Source: Ardenticatenaceae bacterium (GTDB lineage Bacteria > Chloroflexota > Anaerolineae > Promineifilales > Promineifilaceae). Taken from it: 39,797 nt of DNA. The stretch lies in assembly GCA_020634495.1 (NCBI GenBank), contig JACKBR010000042.1:1-39797 (forward strand), written 5' to 3'. Below are positions 1 to 8,149 of the stretch, piece after piece. Both the position numbers and the translations under genes were made by a program. Positions within the stretch are counted from its first letter, which is position 1; each line of letters starts with the position of its first letter. The notes under the pieces are model-generated. The model was not told the origin of the DNA. It did no database searches and was given only the letters and a program-made list of their open reading frames with translations.

Positions 1-224
1 AGCAAAAAGCTGCCGCTTAACAAATAAAGCGGCTGCTGTTCTGCCAGAAAATCAATCCCTGGCTGCTCACCTTCGGCCAACCGCCAGATTTCGTAAAAAT
101 CGGTGCCCTCGTCATCGTGCATCAGCCAGCCGCCGATGTTGGCCAGGTACAGGCCAGCGCAAAGGATGGTCAGCCCTAGCAGCAGCCAATTGTTGCTCAC
201 GAAAGTTGGCAGCCGCCGGGTCAT
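1..224 (-). CDS. GT-C membrane glycosyltransferase, N-terminal fragment at window edge
   Basis: Only the first 74 or so codons are in the window; the rest lies to the left. The start is ATG at 224-222 (MTRRLPTFVS), followed by one hydrophobic helix and an acidic first loop with HDDEGTDFYEIW and later DFLAEQQPLY. The same loop occurs in the next gene upstream (GDEGTDLYEVW, DFIAEQQPLF), so the two are paralogues. The loop acid pair followed by a lumenal/extracellular segment is typical of the ArnT/PMT-like GT-C fold (GT39/GT83-type), which transfers sugars from polyprenyl-phosphate donors outside the membrane. The gap to the upstream gene is 25 bp, so both probably share a transcript. No clear Shine-Dalgarno sequence precedes the start. 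Substrate unknown. Confidence 0.8.
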   Translation of the reverse strand, partial: MTRRLPTFVSNNWLLLGLTILCAGLYLANIGGWLMHDDEGTDFYEIWRLAEGEQPGIDFLAEQQPLYLLSGSFL

Positions 225-249
225 TTTTGCTTTTGTTGGGGCCAGGTTG

Positions 250-1773
250 TTACTGCCACTGGTAAATTTCAATGATTTGTCCTGCTCTATCAAACACGTC
301 GATTAATTGATAATTGTCTGCCAAATAGTCTGCAAAAACCTCAAAGTCGATTAAATGAATCAAATGATCCGGATTTCCCCCTTCTACGTGCAGCAAAACC
401 AGTTGGGGCTGGCTGGCCTCCATTCTTTCTACCAGCAGCGCGCCGGTAATAATGCCCCCTTTGATGCGCCCTCCGGCAATGATGGAGGCTTCGTAGATAG
501 ACGGCCGTTTCGCATGAAAATTCAAGCCAGCATAATCACCCAGCACAACTTCATTTGGTTCTGTGTTGGCCTGAATATAGTGCGCCAGGGCAATTGTGTC
601 ATCTTCTTGCTGTGTCAGCATGGTTGTCACAGACGGAAACGTTGAGAATATGGCAAAGCCAGCCACACCAAAAATTAGCAGACTGGTAATGACCAGGGCA
701 TAAGGTTGCCTTGGCGGAATTTTGTTAAACACGCCCTTCAATTGCAGGCCGAGGAGCAAGGCAAGGGGCGGCATAAGAAAAATAAGATACCGGGGATAGA
801 GGGGGCGCGTGACAAAAATAAATAAAAACGGAACCAGTAACTGCGTCCATACAATTTGTTTTTCAGGAAAGGTGACAACTTTTTCACCAGAGCGTCGATT
901 CAGAAAGGCCAGGGGCAAAATGAACAGAACGACGGCGTTAAATAGAATGAATCTTAGATAGATAACAAGTGTGATGGCAATTTGATCTTGAACGGTTTTT
1001 TCTTGCCCCAAACTGAGATGTTGTTGAAAAGCTTCCTGGTAATAAAACCCAAGCTGACTGTACAAAATGAGCGACACCCCGCCGCTAATCAGCAAAAAGG
1101 GGATAGCAAAGGTAAGTCCATTTAGCAAATGCGCCCGCCATTGCTTTGTTTGCCTAATGAACAGGTACAAGAAGAAAAAAGCCAGCCCAATTACTGGGAA
1201 AATACCGAATGGTTTCATTAGGAACGCAATGCCGTACGCCAACCCAGCCCCGGCCCAATACGGCCGTTTGCCCAACTTCACCGCCAAAAGCACAAACCCA
1301 AAGCCAACCAACTCCCAGGCAAACATCATGGGGTCTGGCCGGAACAGCCGAGCCTGCTCATAAACAAGCCCACTGGCCAGCGTTAAACCAAACGTGAGCG
1401 CTGCCGTCGGCACATCCCATAGACGCTTAACAACCAGCCCCAAAAAAACAGTGCCAGCCAGCACCTGAACCGCCGAAAAGAGGCGCAATACCTTAATTGA
1501 CTGGGCTGAATCATCCGAAAATCCCAACCCCAGTTTACCCAAAAGCAAAAACAAAGGCTGCTGTTCAGCAATAAAATCAACACCAGGCTGATTGCCAACT
1601 TGCAGCTGCCAGACTTCATACAAATCCGTACCTTCATCCCCATTAATCAGCCAACCAGAGATGTTGAATAAATAAAGGGCGGCAAAGAGCAGAACAAGGA
1701 GCGTAAACAGCCAGCCAGCCTGGTTGGCTGTTTTAGAGATTGTCATGGGTTTATTCATCTGGGAGTGAGTCAT
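250..1773 (-). CDS. ArnT/PMT-like GT-C family glycosyltransferase
   Basis: This is a 507-residue polytopic protein with about ten hydrophobic helices. The first extracytoplasmic loop carries GDEGTDLYEVW, where the Asp-Glu pair matches the catalytic/metal-binding acids of GT-C enzymes such as ArnT. A loop with RPLYPRYLIFLMPPLALLL resembles the conserved RYxxxxxP segment of the same family. The C-terminal 120 residues look like a soluble extracytoplasmic domain. It probably transfers a lipid-linked sugar to a cell-surface glycan. The annotated ATG overlaps the stop of the upstream gene by 23 bp; in-frame ATGs at 1758 and 1746 would shorten or remove the overlap. It is a paralogue of the partial gene at the window edge. 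Acceptor and sugar cannot be read from the sequence. Confidence 0.85.
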   Translation of the reverse strand: MTHSQMNKPMTISKTANQAGWLFTLLVLLFAALYLFNISGWLINGDEGTDLYEVWQLQVGNQPGVDFIAEQQPLFLLLGKLGLGFSDDSAQSIKVLRLFSAVQVLAGTVFLGLVVKRLWDVPTAALTFGLTLASGLVYEQARLFRPDPMMFAWELVGFGFVLLAVKLGKRPYWAGAGLAYGIAFLMKPFGIFPVIGLAFFFLYLFIRQTKQWRAHLLNGLTFAIPFLLISGGVSLILYSQLGFYYQEAFQQHLSLGQEKTVQDQIAITLVIYLRFILFNAVVLFILPLAFLNRRSGEKVVTFPEKQIVWTQLLVPFLFIFVTRPLYPRYLIFLMPPLALLLGLQLKGVFNKIPPRQPYALVITSLLIFGVAGFAIFSTFPSVTTMLTQQEDDTIALAHYIQANTEPNEVVLGDYAGLNFHAKRPSIYEASIIAGGRIKGGIITGALLVERMEASQPQLVLLHVEGGNPDHLIHLIDFEVFADYLADNYQLIDVFDRAGQIIEIYQWQ

Positions 1774-3427
1774 CTAACAAGCCTGTGCTGTAAACAAGAA
1801 CCAGATCATCTTCAAAAACAGGCGTCAGCGGCAAATAATCGCGCCATATTTCCTCATCGATCATGACCGTTTTGTGGATGACGAGAAAGCCGATATTGGC
1901 TTCGGCCAGCTGTTGCAGCGCGGGCGCAGGATCAGCAGGCAGCGGCGCTGGCTCAAAGTCTACAGCGCCAGCGCGCAGCAGCGGATTTTCGAGGATAAAC
2001 TCAAACATTTCATCCCCTGCGCGGGAAACGTGCCCGGCCGTGATGGGGTGTTCGTGCAGGGTTTGGAAGTACACGTACTGTTTATCTTCTTGCCGGCCTG
2101 TGGGCACAATGGCCAGGGCCACATCGGGTGGAACGTTGTCTAAATAATCGGTGTAAAAGGTGGACACTGCGGGCGTGGTGCTGGGGAAGGGTACGGCCGT
2201 ATAATCCACAAAAATAGCCAGCCCCACCAAAAAGGCAACCCCAACCTGCCTTCCCCCAGACATGTTTTGCAATGATTGCTTGAAGCCCAGCCAGCCATAG
2301 GCCGCCAGCATCGCTATGCCCAAAGAGATCAGGATGGTCATCCGGTACATCTGGCGCAAAAAAGGCACAATGGGCAGCGTCCAGGGCAGCACAAAGCCCA
2401 GCCCCGTATTGGCCAGCTTTGGCTCTGGCCCAATGGCAAACAGATAGGCCACAATGGTTAACAACAGCCACAAAGCCGCCTGTTTACGCTGCCGTCCCAC
2501 AGCCAGCATTGCCAGGAAAAATGGCATGATGCCGACGTACATGCTGCGAATTAACCAGGCATACCAGTGGGGCACAATTGGGGAAATGATGTCGATATTT
2601 ATGGATGCTTCTGAACTGCTGAAAAAACTGGTATTGCCGCCAACGACGGCATCAGCCAGCAAAGGAAAAACGGTGGGCAAGATGAGCAGCCCACTGGCAA
2701 GGCCAAAAATAAGAACAACGCGGGCGCTTGGCCGGGGAAACTGGCTGGAAAAAAGCATAAAAAGTAGCAAAAAAGCCAGCCAAAAAACCATCAGGATGAT
2801 GAGGGTTGTGCTGGCCGCTGCGCCTAGAAAAACAAAAACGGCCGCAACCAACACCAACCTGACGCTGTTCTCCCGCACCGCCCGGATAAAAAAGAGCGTT
2901 ATCCAGGGAAAACACCAGATGCTCAGCAAAACGGGATGCCCGCTCTGGTACAAATTGTGGGAGTTAAAGGCAAAAACAAGGCCCGCCAGGATGCCCGCGA
3001 TGCTGGATTTGGTCATGTACCGGCCTAAATGGAACATGCTTAAGCCAGCCAAAACGTAATTGAGCAAAATGGTGATGTTGTAGGCGGGGAGCGTGCCCAG
3101 CAACGGCCGTAATGCCAGAGAAACGGCCGTATTCAAATGACTAAAACTATGGTAGGTCAGGTCTGCTCCCACCGGAAAATACATCATGTCGGTCTGCCAC
3201 AGGGACAATTCCGGGTTTGTTAGAACCTGCTGCGTCCACCAGTCGGCCCAGGGGTTAATGTAGGTATCAATATCGCCGCCAACAATGACCTCGTTCAGGT
3301 TGGCGACAATGTTTCGGGCGGCAACGGCCGTAAGCAAAACAAAAAGCAGCAGCACCCACCAGGATTCATGGCGGCGCAACCTTTCAAGAAGCATCGACTT
3401 TTGTGTGGTTTGGGTCTCGTTTTTCAT
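1751..3427 (-). CDS. Polytopic membrane protein, GT-C-like (PTPS-related/YfhO type)
   Basis: The protein is 558 residues from ATG 3427 (MKNETQTTQKS). A longer frame begins at a GTG at 3499, but the extra 24 residues are polar and not signal-like, so I prefer the internal ATG. There are about ten or more membrane helices, a first loop with GGDIDTYINPWADWW, and a C-terminal extracytoplasmic region of about 140 residues. The layout (Asp-rich first loop, many helices, soluble tail) is that of the uncharacterised GT-C-like proteins with the '6-pyruvoyl-tetrahydropterin synthase-related' membrane domain. It sits in a minus-strand run with other glycosyltransferases, so a role in surface glycan assembly is inferred. 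A terminator lies about 110 bp upstream, so it probably has its own promoter in 3430-3530, though none is convincing. Confidence 0.75.
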   Translation of the reverse strand: MKNETQTTQKSMLLERLRRHESWWVLLLFVLLTAVAARNIVANLNEVIVGGDIDTYINPWADWWTQQVLTNPELSLWQTDMMYFPVGADLTYHSFSHLNTAVSLALRPLLGTLPAYNITILLNYVLAGLSMFHLGRYMTKSSIAGILAGLVFAFNSHNLYQSGHPVLLSIWCFPWITLFFIRAVRENSVRLVLVAAVFVFLGAAASTTLIILMVFWLAFLLLFMLFSSQFPRPSARVVLIFGLASGLLILPTVFPLLADAVVGGNTSFFSSSEASINIDIISPIVPHWYAWLIRSMYVGIMPFFLAMLAVGRQRKQAALWLLLTIVAYLFAIGPEPKLANTGLGFVLPWTLPIVPFLRQMYRMTILISLGIAMLAAYGWLGFKQSLQNMSGGRQVGVAFLVGLAIFVDYTAVPFPSTTPAVSTFYTDYLDNVPPDVALAIVPTGRQEDKQYVYFQTLHEHPITAGHVSRAGDEMFEFILENPLLRAGAVDFEPAPLPADPAPALQQLAEANIGFLVIHKTVMIDEEIWRDYLPLTPVFEDDLVLVYSTGLLDDSLPDE

Positions 3428-3534
3428 GAGCGCTAAATTTTGTGTGGAAAGGTTGAGCAATACATGACCAATAAACTTAAATTCTTCACAATATGACACG
3501 ACTGCGAAGAATGTAGCACATCTTGCTCTTAAAA

Positions 3535-3564
3535 TGAAAAAACCCAGGTACTATTGCACCTGGG
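3535..3564 (-). terminator. Rho-independent terminator after the BY-kinase gene
   Basis: On the minus strand a 7-bp stem (CCCAGGT/ACCTGGG, positions 3543-3549 and 3558-3564) with an 8-nt loop is followed directly by a run of T residues. It lies about 33 bp after the stop of the gene at 3597-4241 and separates the Wzz/kinase genes from the glycosyltransferases downstream. Confidence 0.85.
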
Positions 3565-3596
3565 CTAATTACCCAATTACTCAATGACGCATCTTC

Positions 3597-4241
3597 CTAC
3601 CCGTAATACGCTTCCATTGAACTGTCTATTGGCGCATTGGTCAGCGTTGCCCCAATTATTTTGACCCGTGCCTTTTCCAAAATTTCTTTGGCGCGTTCGG
3701 CATGGTCGCGGCGGGTTTTGCCTGCGCTCAGCACCAGCAGCACGCCATCAACCTTGGCTCCCAAAACGGCCGCATCCGTCACCGCGTTCACCGGAGGGGC
3801 ATCAAACAGAATGATGTCCACTTTTTCTTGCAGCCGGGCAATAAGCTGATCCACCTGCGGCGTGCCAAGAATGTCTGCTGGGTTAGGCGGCTTGGTGCCT
3901 GCGGCCAGCAGCCAGAGGTTGGGTACGGCCGTTTCTTGCAAGGCTGGCTCGTCGTTGTGCAAAATGGCATCGGTAAAGCCCGGTTCTGCTTTCAGGTCGA
4001 AGAGGCTGTGCAAAGACGGCCGTCGCAAATCACAATCCACCAGCGCTGTTTTACGGCCGCTTTGGGCCATCGTCACTGCCAGATTGGCCACCGTGCTGCT
4101 TTTGCCCTCGCCCATCACTGGCGAGGTGACCACCAGCGAGCGCAGTGGTGATTCCAAACTATAAAAAGAAAGATTTGTCCGCAGCGTGCGAAACGCCTCA
4201 CTCAACGGCGACCGCGGGTTGGTAATTGTCACTAAATCCAT
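3597..4241 (-). CDS. CpsD/CapB-type bacterial tyrosine kinase (BY-kinase)
   Basis: A 214-residue cytoplasmic P-loop protein. Walker A is SPVMGEGKS (residues 40-48), Walker A' is VDCDLRRP (68-75) and Walker B is IILFDAPP (about 143-150), the three-motif set that defines BY-kinases. The Ser-Pro-Leu-Ser-Glu-Ala-Phe-Arg-Thr-Leu-Arg N-terminus is the usual interface for the membrane activator. The protein stops at MEAYYG, so the C-terminal Tyr cluster is short, with only two tyrosines. In Firmicutes, CpsD is activated by the CpsC/Wzz partner and controls capsule chain length and export. Here two Wzz-like genes lie just upstream in the same direction, giving a split CpsC-CpsD arrangement. It is followed by a strong terminator. 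Confidence 0.92.
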   Translation of the reverse strand: MDLVTITNPRSPLSEAFRTLRTNLSFYSLESPLRSLVVTSPVMGEGKSSTVANLAVTMAQSGRKTALVDCDLRRPSLHSLFDLKAEPGFTDAILHNDEPALQETAVPNLWLLAAGTKPPNPADILGTPQVDQLIARLQEKVDIILFDAPPVNAVTDAAVLGAKVDGVLLVLSAGKTRRDHAERAKEILEKARVKIIGATLTNAPIDSSMEAYYG

Positions 4242-4271
4242 AATTCACACTTCCTACTTTTCACCATTCAT

Positions 4272-4333
4272 GGGCGAGGCAGGTGGAGACTTGCCCGTTT
4301 ATTTGGCAAGGGTTTTACCCACCTGCCTCGCCC
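4272..4333. repeat. Long inverted repeat between Wzz and kinase genes
   Basis: Perfect 15-bp arms (GGGCGAGGCAGGTGG at 4272-4286 and its complement at 4319-4333) flank a 32-nt spacer that contains a second small pair (TTGCC/GGCAA). There is no T-run, so it is not a standard terminator. It abuts the heptad array at 4336. A weaker copy of the same layout (7-bp arms, then a heptad array) occurs at 25782-25886. Confidence 0.8.
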
Positions 4334-4335
4334 CA

Positions 4336-4388
4336 ACTGTTCACTGTTCACTGCTTACTGAATACCGATTACTGACCTACTGATTACC
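4336..4388. repeat. Heptanucleotide repeat array over a gene 3' end
   Basis: Six consecutive 7-nt units fit ACTNNNN (one is ACCGATT), beginning at 4336, 4343, 4350, 4357, 4364 and 4371. A 1-nt slip is followed by another unit at 4379. The TAG stop of the Wzz-like gene (4377-4379) lies inside the array, so its last codons are made of repeat sequence. The array shares a 20-mer, read on the coding strand as CAGTAATCGG..., with the array at 35981. Confidence 0.85.
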
Positions 4389-5030
4389 GGGAATCCGCCC
4401 TACCACCGGAATTTCCAGATACCGTTCCACATCTTCAGCGCGGCGAACCACGCCGGATTCAATCCATTCCAGCACAAAAATAACGATGATGCCCAGCAAT
4501 GCGCCAAACACGCCGCCTGCGGCCGTATTCACCTTCACATTTGGACTTACCCCCACAACCTTGGGATCATCCTGAAATTCGATGGTGATGCGATCAGCCT
4601 GGAGGTTTTTGTCATTTTCTTCGGTTTGCCACTGCATGAGCAGCTCGCCCCAGGTGCGGGCAATGTCATTGCCCAGGTCTGGATCGGTATTTTCCACATT
4701 AATCTGCACCACCAGCCCCAGCCGGTCAGATGAAACGGTGAAATCGCCCAATAAATCATTGGCCTGCATGTCTAGCTGCAAAATATTGATCACAGACTGG
4801 GCGCGGTAGCTGCTGTTGAGCCATTGTTCATAATTGCCCAGCAGCTCGCGCGCGGCCTGCGACTGGCCAAAATCGGTGCGGGCAGGGCGTACCAGCAGCT
4901 TCAGGCTGGATTCATACACCACCGGCTGAATCTTGCTGAAGCCAAAGGCTGCACCAGCCGTCAGCACCGCCAGCAGAATGATAATCCAGCCGCGCTGCCG
5001 CAAAATTCTAAAGTAATCGTTTAATGCCAT
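4377..5030 (-). CDS. Wzz/CpsC-like chain-length determinant protein
   Basis: A 217-residue protein with the Wzz layout. A short cytoplasmic N-terminus (ALNDYFRILRQRGW) precedes a first membrane helix at about residues 15-33, an extracytoplasmic helical region, and a second helix near residues 170-190 (AAGGVFGALLGIIVIFVLEW). The cytoplasmic tail RAEDVERYLEIPVVGRIP is the segment that contacts a BY-kinase in CpsC-type proteins. A Pro/Gly-rich stretch (PKVVGVSPNVKVN) precedes the second helix as in the family. The gene follows another Wzz-like gene and precedes the kinase. Its stop codon lies inside a heptanucleotide repeat array, so the final residues may be repeat-derived. Confidence 0.88.
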   Translation of the reverse strand: MALNDYFRILRQRGWIIILLAVLTAGAAFGFSKIQPVVYESSLKLLVRPARTDFGQSQAARELLGNYEQWLNSSYRAQSVINILQLDMQANDLLGDFTVSSDRLGLVVQINVENTDPDLGNDIARTWGELLMQWQTEENDKNLQADRITIEFQDDPKVVGVSPNVKVNTAAGGVFGALLGIIVIFVLEWIESGVVRRAEDVERYLEIPVVGRIPGNQ

Positions 5031-5063
5031 AGTTTTTATTCACTTTTTGCTATTTGGAAGGAG

Positions 5064-5125
5064 AGTGAAGAGTGATAAGTGATAGAGTGAAAAGACTACT
5101 TTTCACTTTTCACTTTTTACTTATT
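5064..5125. repeat. Inverted pair of heptanucleotide arrays
   Basis: AGT-type units (for example AGTGAAG at 5064 and AGTGATA at 5071, then slipped copies to about 5093) are followed by ACT-type units (ACTTTTC at 5098 and 5105, ACTTTTT at 5112, ACTTATT at 5119). The two halves are partly complementary and could form a hairpin. The array lies between two Wzz-like genes, ending 25 bp from the stop of the gene at 5150. Confidence 0.8.
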
Positions 5126-5149
5126 CCTCGTCCTCTCGCTTCATCAAAG

Positions 5150-5824
5150 TCAGTCTTTCGGTAATTCACCTAAAACCGCAAACCCCATTTCTTCAGCTTC
5201 TTGCCGGGTGCGGATGGTGGGGTCCAGATATTCCACCAGCAGAGCCAGCCCCAGCCCGGCAGCCAGGCCAATGGCCAGGCGCAGGGGAATGTCTAGCAGG
5301 CTGCTCAAGCTGCGCGGCAGGGGTGTGACAATGGGCTCATCCAGCAAAACGAGCACGGCCGTTTCCCCGCCAAGTTGAGGCAAAGCGTCGGCATTTTGCT
5401 CATTGAGAACGGTGATGGCGGCGTTCATGATGCTGGCTAGCGTCTCCGCATTACCGTGCTGGATCGAAAGCTGGAGCTTGCTGCGCACATTGTCGGCCGC
5501 CACGCTAAAGCTGCCAGGGGGCACGTCGATGTTTTCCTGGGCGAGCTGGGTGGAAACGGCCGTCTTAAAGTTGCCGCTCACCGCCCAATCCGTCAGCCCA
5601 TTGACAATGTATTCAGAGCCCAGCCAGTTGTAATAACGTTCCTGGTCAGCCACATTTGCTTCGGGGGCGGGCGTTTGGCCCACAATAAAGTTGACGCCAA
5701 CATTAAAGCCAGGCGCAGGCGGTGGCTGGTAAGTGACCAGGCTAAACAAGGCCACCACCAGTGGCGGAATCAACACGAGCAGCCAGCGCCGCCGAAAAAT
5801 AGAGTAAAACGCACGTAATTCCAT
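5150..5824 (-). CDS. Wzz/CpsC-like chain-length determinant protein (second copy)
   Basis: A 224-residue protein with a first membrane helix at about residues 13-31 (RRWLLVLIPPLVVALFSL), an extracytoplasmic helical segment, and a second helix near 180-198 (LAIGLAAGLGLALLVEYL). The basic/acidic tail RTRQEAEEMGFAVLGELP resembles the kinase-contacting tail of CpsC proteins. The loop is Pro-rich just after the first helix. It starts at ATG 5824. Along with the next Wzz-like gene and the BY-kinase it forms a polysaccharide length-control unit. Two non-identical Wzz proteins might form a hetero-oligomer or serve two polymers, which cannot be decided here. Confidence 0.85.
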   Translation of the reverse strand: MELRAFYSIFRRRWLLVLIPPLVVALFSLVTYQPPPAPGFNVGVNFIVGQTPAPEANVADQERYYNWLGSEYIVNGLTDWAVSGNFKTAVSTQLAQENIDVPPGSFSVAADNVRSKLQLSIQHGNAETLASIMNAAITVLNEQNADALPQLGGETAVLVLLDEPIVTPLPRSLSSLLDIPLRLAIGLAAGLGLALLVEYLDPTIRTRQEAEEMGFAVLGELPKD

Positions 5825-5886
5825 AATTTAATTCCTATCCGATAAGTAGCCACAGAGCACACCAAGGCTTGTTCAGATAGATTTTA

Positions 5887-7035
5887 TTAATTGAGCCTTT
5901 GCCGACGAAAATTAGCGCTAAAAAAGGCAATTGCCACCGCGATTGGCACCCAAAAGGTGTACACTTCGCTGATGCCAAAGCTTCGTTGGTAAATTGCCGC
6001 CACATTAATGCCAATGAGCGCCACGCCCCAGACGATAGCTTCGGCTCGGTTAAATCTTCCCGCCGCAATCCAGCTAACGATTAGCAGCAAGGGCAGCAAT
6101 AATACAATGACATCATACCCCCAGCCAAACGGCGCAGTAATTACGGAAAGCAGCACGGTTGCCGGTACCCAAATGTTCAAATCGACATTCTCTCGGTGAC
6201 GCCACCACAGCCAAATGGTGATGGGCAGCACCACAATTCCCATCAGTTTGGCCCACTGCCAGTTAAAAACGGTGGCCAGAATGCCGCCCAGGGTGGGCGT
6301 TTCCCAGCCAAGCAGGCTGCCCTGGCTCACGGTTTGGGTATAGTCGGCAATGAAAGACGGCCGTAACACAAACACAATCCCCGTCAGCAGTAAAATCGCG
6401 GTTGCCAACCCCGCCGCGCCCCGGTAATCCCGCCGCGTCCACAGCAAATGCAAAAAGATGATAGGCAGCGTCAGGTAAACCAGATGTGGTTTTACCAGCG
6501 TCAGCACCAGGCAAAGCCCGGCAGCAAAAAGCTGGTCTCGGTTAAAAAAGAACATAAATCCTGCAAGGCCCAGCAGCACCAGCGTATTAACCTGGCCCAT
6601 TAGCAGGGCAATCATGGTGGGCAGGAACAGCAGGCCCATAAGTGGCGGCACATAGTTCCATTTTGGGCTGCTGGTTGGCGTGCGCCAGGTTTGCCACAGC
6701 AAAATCGCGCTGGTAAACACAATGACAATGTTGCTGATGAGCCACAGCCAGGTAGCGCGTTCGAAGGGAACGGCCGTGTACGGCAGCAGCAGCGCCAACA
6801 GCCAGGGCGGATTCCAGGTAATCACTGCCCAATCTTCCCGCCACTGCGTATGCGCCTGCTCCGTTTGCAGCAGCAGCTCCGCATCGGCAAAATTTTCTGA
6901 CTGGGCCAATAATTTGGCAGCGCTCCAGTAAGCGCGGAAATCGCCACGCCCCATTGAAGGCGGCACCGGAATCGGCCCTAACAAAACAATAAGAAAAAGA
7001 ATTGCGATGATGCCTGCTGGAAGATATTTAGCCAA
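5887..7035 (-). CDS. GT87-type (DUF2029) polytopic glycosyltransferase
   Basis: About 382 residues with roughly ten membrane helices. The first loop has GDFRAYWSAAKLL and a later loop has TWNPPWLLALLLPY, the pattern of the GT87/DUF2029 family of polyprenyl-phosphate-mannose-dependent mannosyltransferases known in actinobacteria and widespread in Chloroflexota. The frame opens with TTG at 7035, with a GAGGA-like ribosome site 7 nt upstream and no nearby ATG. It begins 10 bp after the stop of the GT4 gene, so the two are almost certainly cotranscribed. It probably extends or decorates the surface polysaccharide outside the membrane. Sugar specificity is not shown by the sequence. Confidence 0.82.
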   Translation of the reverse strand: MAKYLPAGIIAILFLIVLLGPIPVPPSMGRGDFRAYWSAAKLLAQSENFADAELLLQTEQAHTQWREDWAVITWNPPWLLALLLPYTAVPFERATWLWLISNIVIVFTSAILLWQTWRTPTSSPKWNYVPPLMGLLFLPTMIALLMGQVNTLVLLGLAGFMFFFNRDQLFAAGLCLVLTLVKPHLVYLTLPIIFLHLLWTRRDYRGAAGLATAILLLTGIVFVLRPSFIADYTQTVSQGSLLGWETPTLGGILATVFNWQWAKLMGIVVLPITIWLWWRHRENVDLNIWVPATVLLSVITAPFGWGYDVIVLLLPLLLIVSWIAAGRFNRAEAIVWGVALIGINVAAIYQRSFGISEVYTFWVPIAVAIAFFSANFRRQRLN

Positions 7036-7045
7036 AAGGAAATCC

Positions 7046-8149
7046 TCATTGCATTTTTTCAGCTACAAAAGCCAAAATCTGCTGCTTAAATTGATCAGCA
7101 TCAAATTGTTTGGCGTGCGCTTGAATTTCTGCACTGTTCCAGGTGTGCGCATCAAGCGTCTCTACGGCGGCTGTAATGGCGTCAACGGTTTGCTGCTTAA
7201 AAAAGATGCCGGTTACGCCAGGGCGTACCGTTTCTAGCGCCCCGCCTGCGGCATAAGCGATGACGGGACGTCCCGCAGCCATTGCTTGCAGCGGGGCAAT
7301 GCCAAAATCTTCTTCGCCGGGAAACATGAAGGCGCGGCATTTAGCCAGCAAAGACGGCAGCTCATCATCTGGCACATAGCCCAAAAACTGGACGGTGGGG
7401 CCAGCCAGGGCTTCCAACCGTGCCCGATCTCTGCCGCTGCCCGCAATGCGTAACGGCCGTTTCATTTTGTTAAACGCTTCAATCAATACATCAATGCGCC
7501 GGTACGGAACCAATCGCCCCACCAGCAAATAATAATCCTCAACCTCACTGCAAGGGGCAAAACGGCTGGTGTCAACCGGCGGGTAGATGATAGCCGATTC
7601 TCGCCGATACACTTTTTCGATTCGCCGACGGACTTCCTGCGAAATGGCCACGAAATGATCCACCCGATCGGCCGCCAGGCGATCCCATTGGCGCAAAGAG
7701 GTAAGAAACGGCGGCAATATTTTGCGGGTTAGCCAGCCCAGCTGCTCTTGCTCGGCATATTGCGGGTAGCGCCACACGTACCGCGTCGGCGTCAGGCAGT
7801 AACAAATGTGTACCGTCTCTGGCCCGGTGATGACCCCGTGGCAAAAACCGCTTTTGTTGCTGATAACCAAATCATAGCCACGCAAATCATGTTGCTCAAA
7901 AGAAAAGGGGTAAAGGGGAAAATAAAGCTGTTGCTTGCGATGAGAGAATGGCAGTTTGTCTATAAAATTGGTGCGAATGTCCCAATTTTGCCAATGGGCT
8001 GGCATCCGATCCGGCGCGTACAGCGAGGTGTAAATGGGCGCATCGGGGAAAAGCTCAACCAAAGTTTCCAGCACATCTTCTGCGCCGCCGATCTGGTTCA
8101 TCCAGTCGTGGACCAGCGCTACTTTTAAGGAATGTGCTTTGTTCATCAT
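7046..8149 (-). CDS. Family 4 glycosyltransferase (WbaZ-like)
   Basis: A 367-residue soluble GT-B enzyme. The N-terminus KVALVHDWMNQIGGAEDVLE is the glycine-rich donor/acceptor entry of WbaZ-type GT4 mannosyltransferases. The C-terminal domain has RPLRIAGSGRDRARLEAL and the FPGEEDFGIAPLQAMAAG motif with the E-x7-E nucleotide-sugar site. It would use a nucleotide sugar on the cytoplasmic face. ATG at 8149 overlaps the TAA of the PspA-like gene by one base (TAATG), so translation is probably coupled; a second ATG follows immediately. The GT87-type gene starts 10 bp downstream. Tight linkage of a polysaccharide gene to pspA is unusual. Confidence 0.9.
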   Translation of the reverse strand: MMNKAHSLKVALVHDWMNQIGGAEDVLETLVELFPDAPIYTSLYAPDRMPAHWQNWDIRTNFIDKLPFSHRKQQLYFPLYPFSFEQHDLRGYDLVISNKSGFCHGVITGPETVHICYCLTPTRYVWRYPQYAEQEQLGWLTRKILPPFLTSLRQWDRLAADRVDHFVAISQEVRRRIEKVYRRESAIIYPPVDTSRFAPCSEVEDYYLLVGRLVPYRRIDVLIEAFNKMKRPLRIAGSGRDRARLEALAGPTVQFLGYVPDDELPSLLAKCRAFMFPGEEDFGIAPLQAMAAGRPVIAYAAGGALETVRPGVTGIFFKQQTVDAITAAVETLDAHTWNSAEIQAHAKQFDADQFKQQILAFVAEKMQ

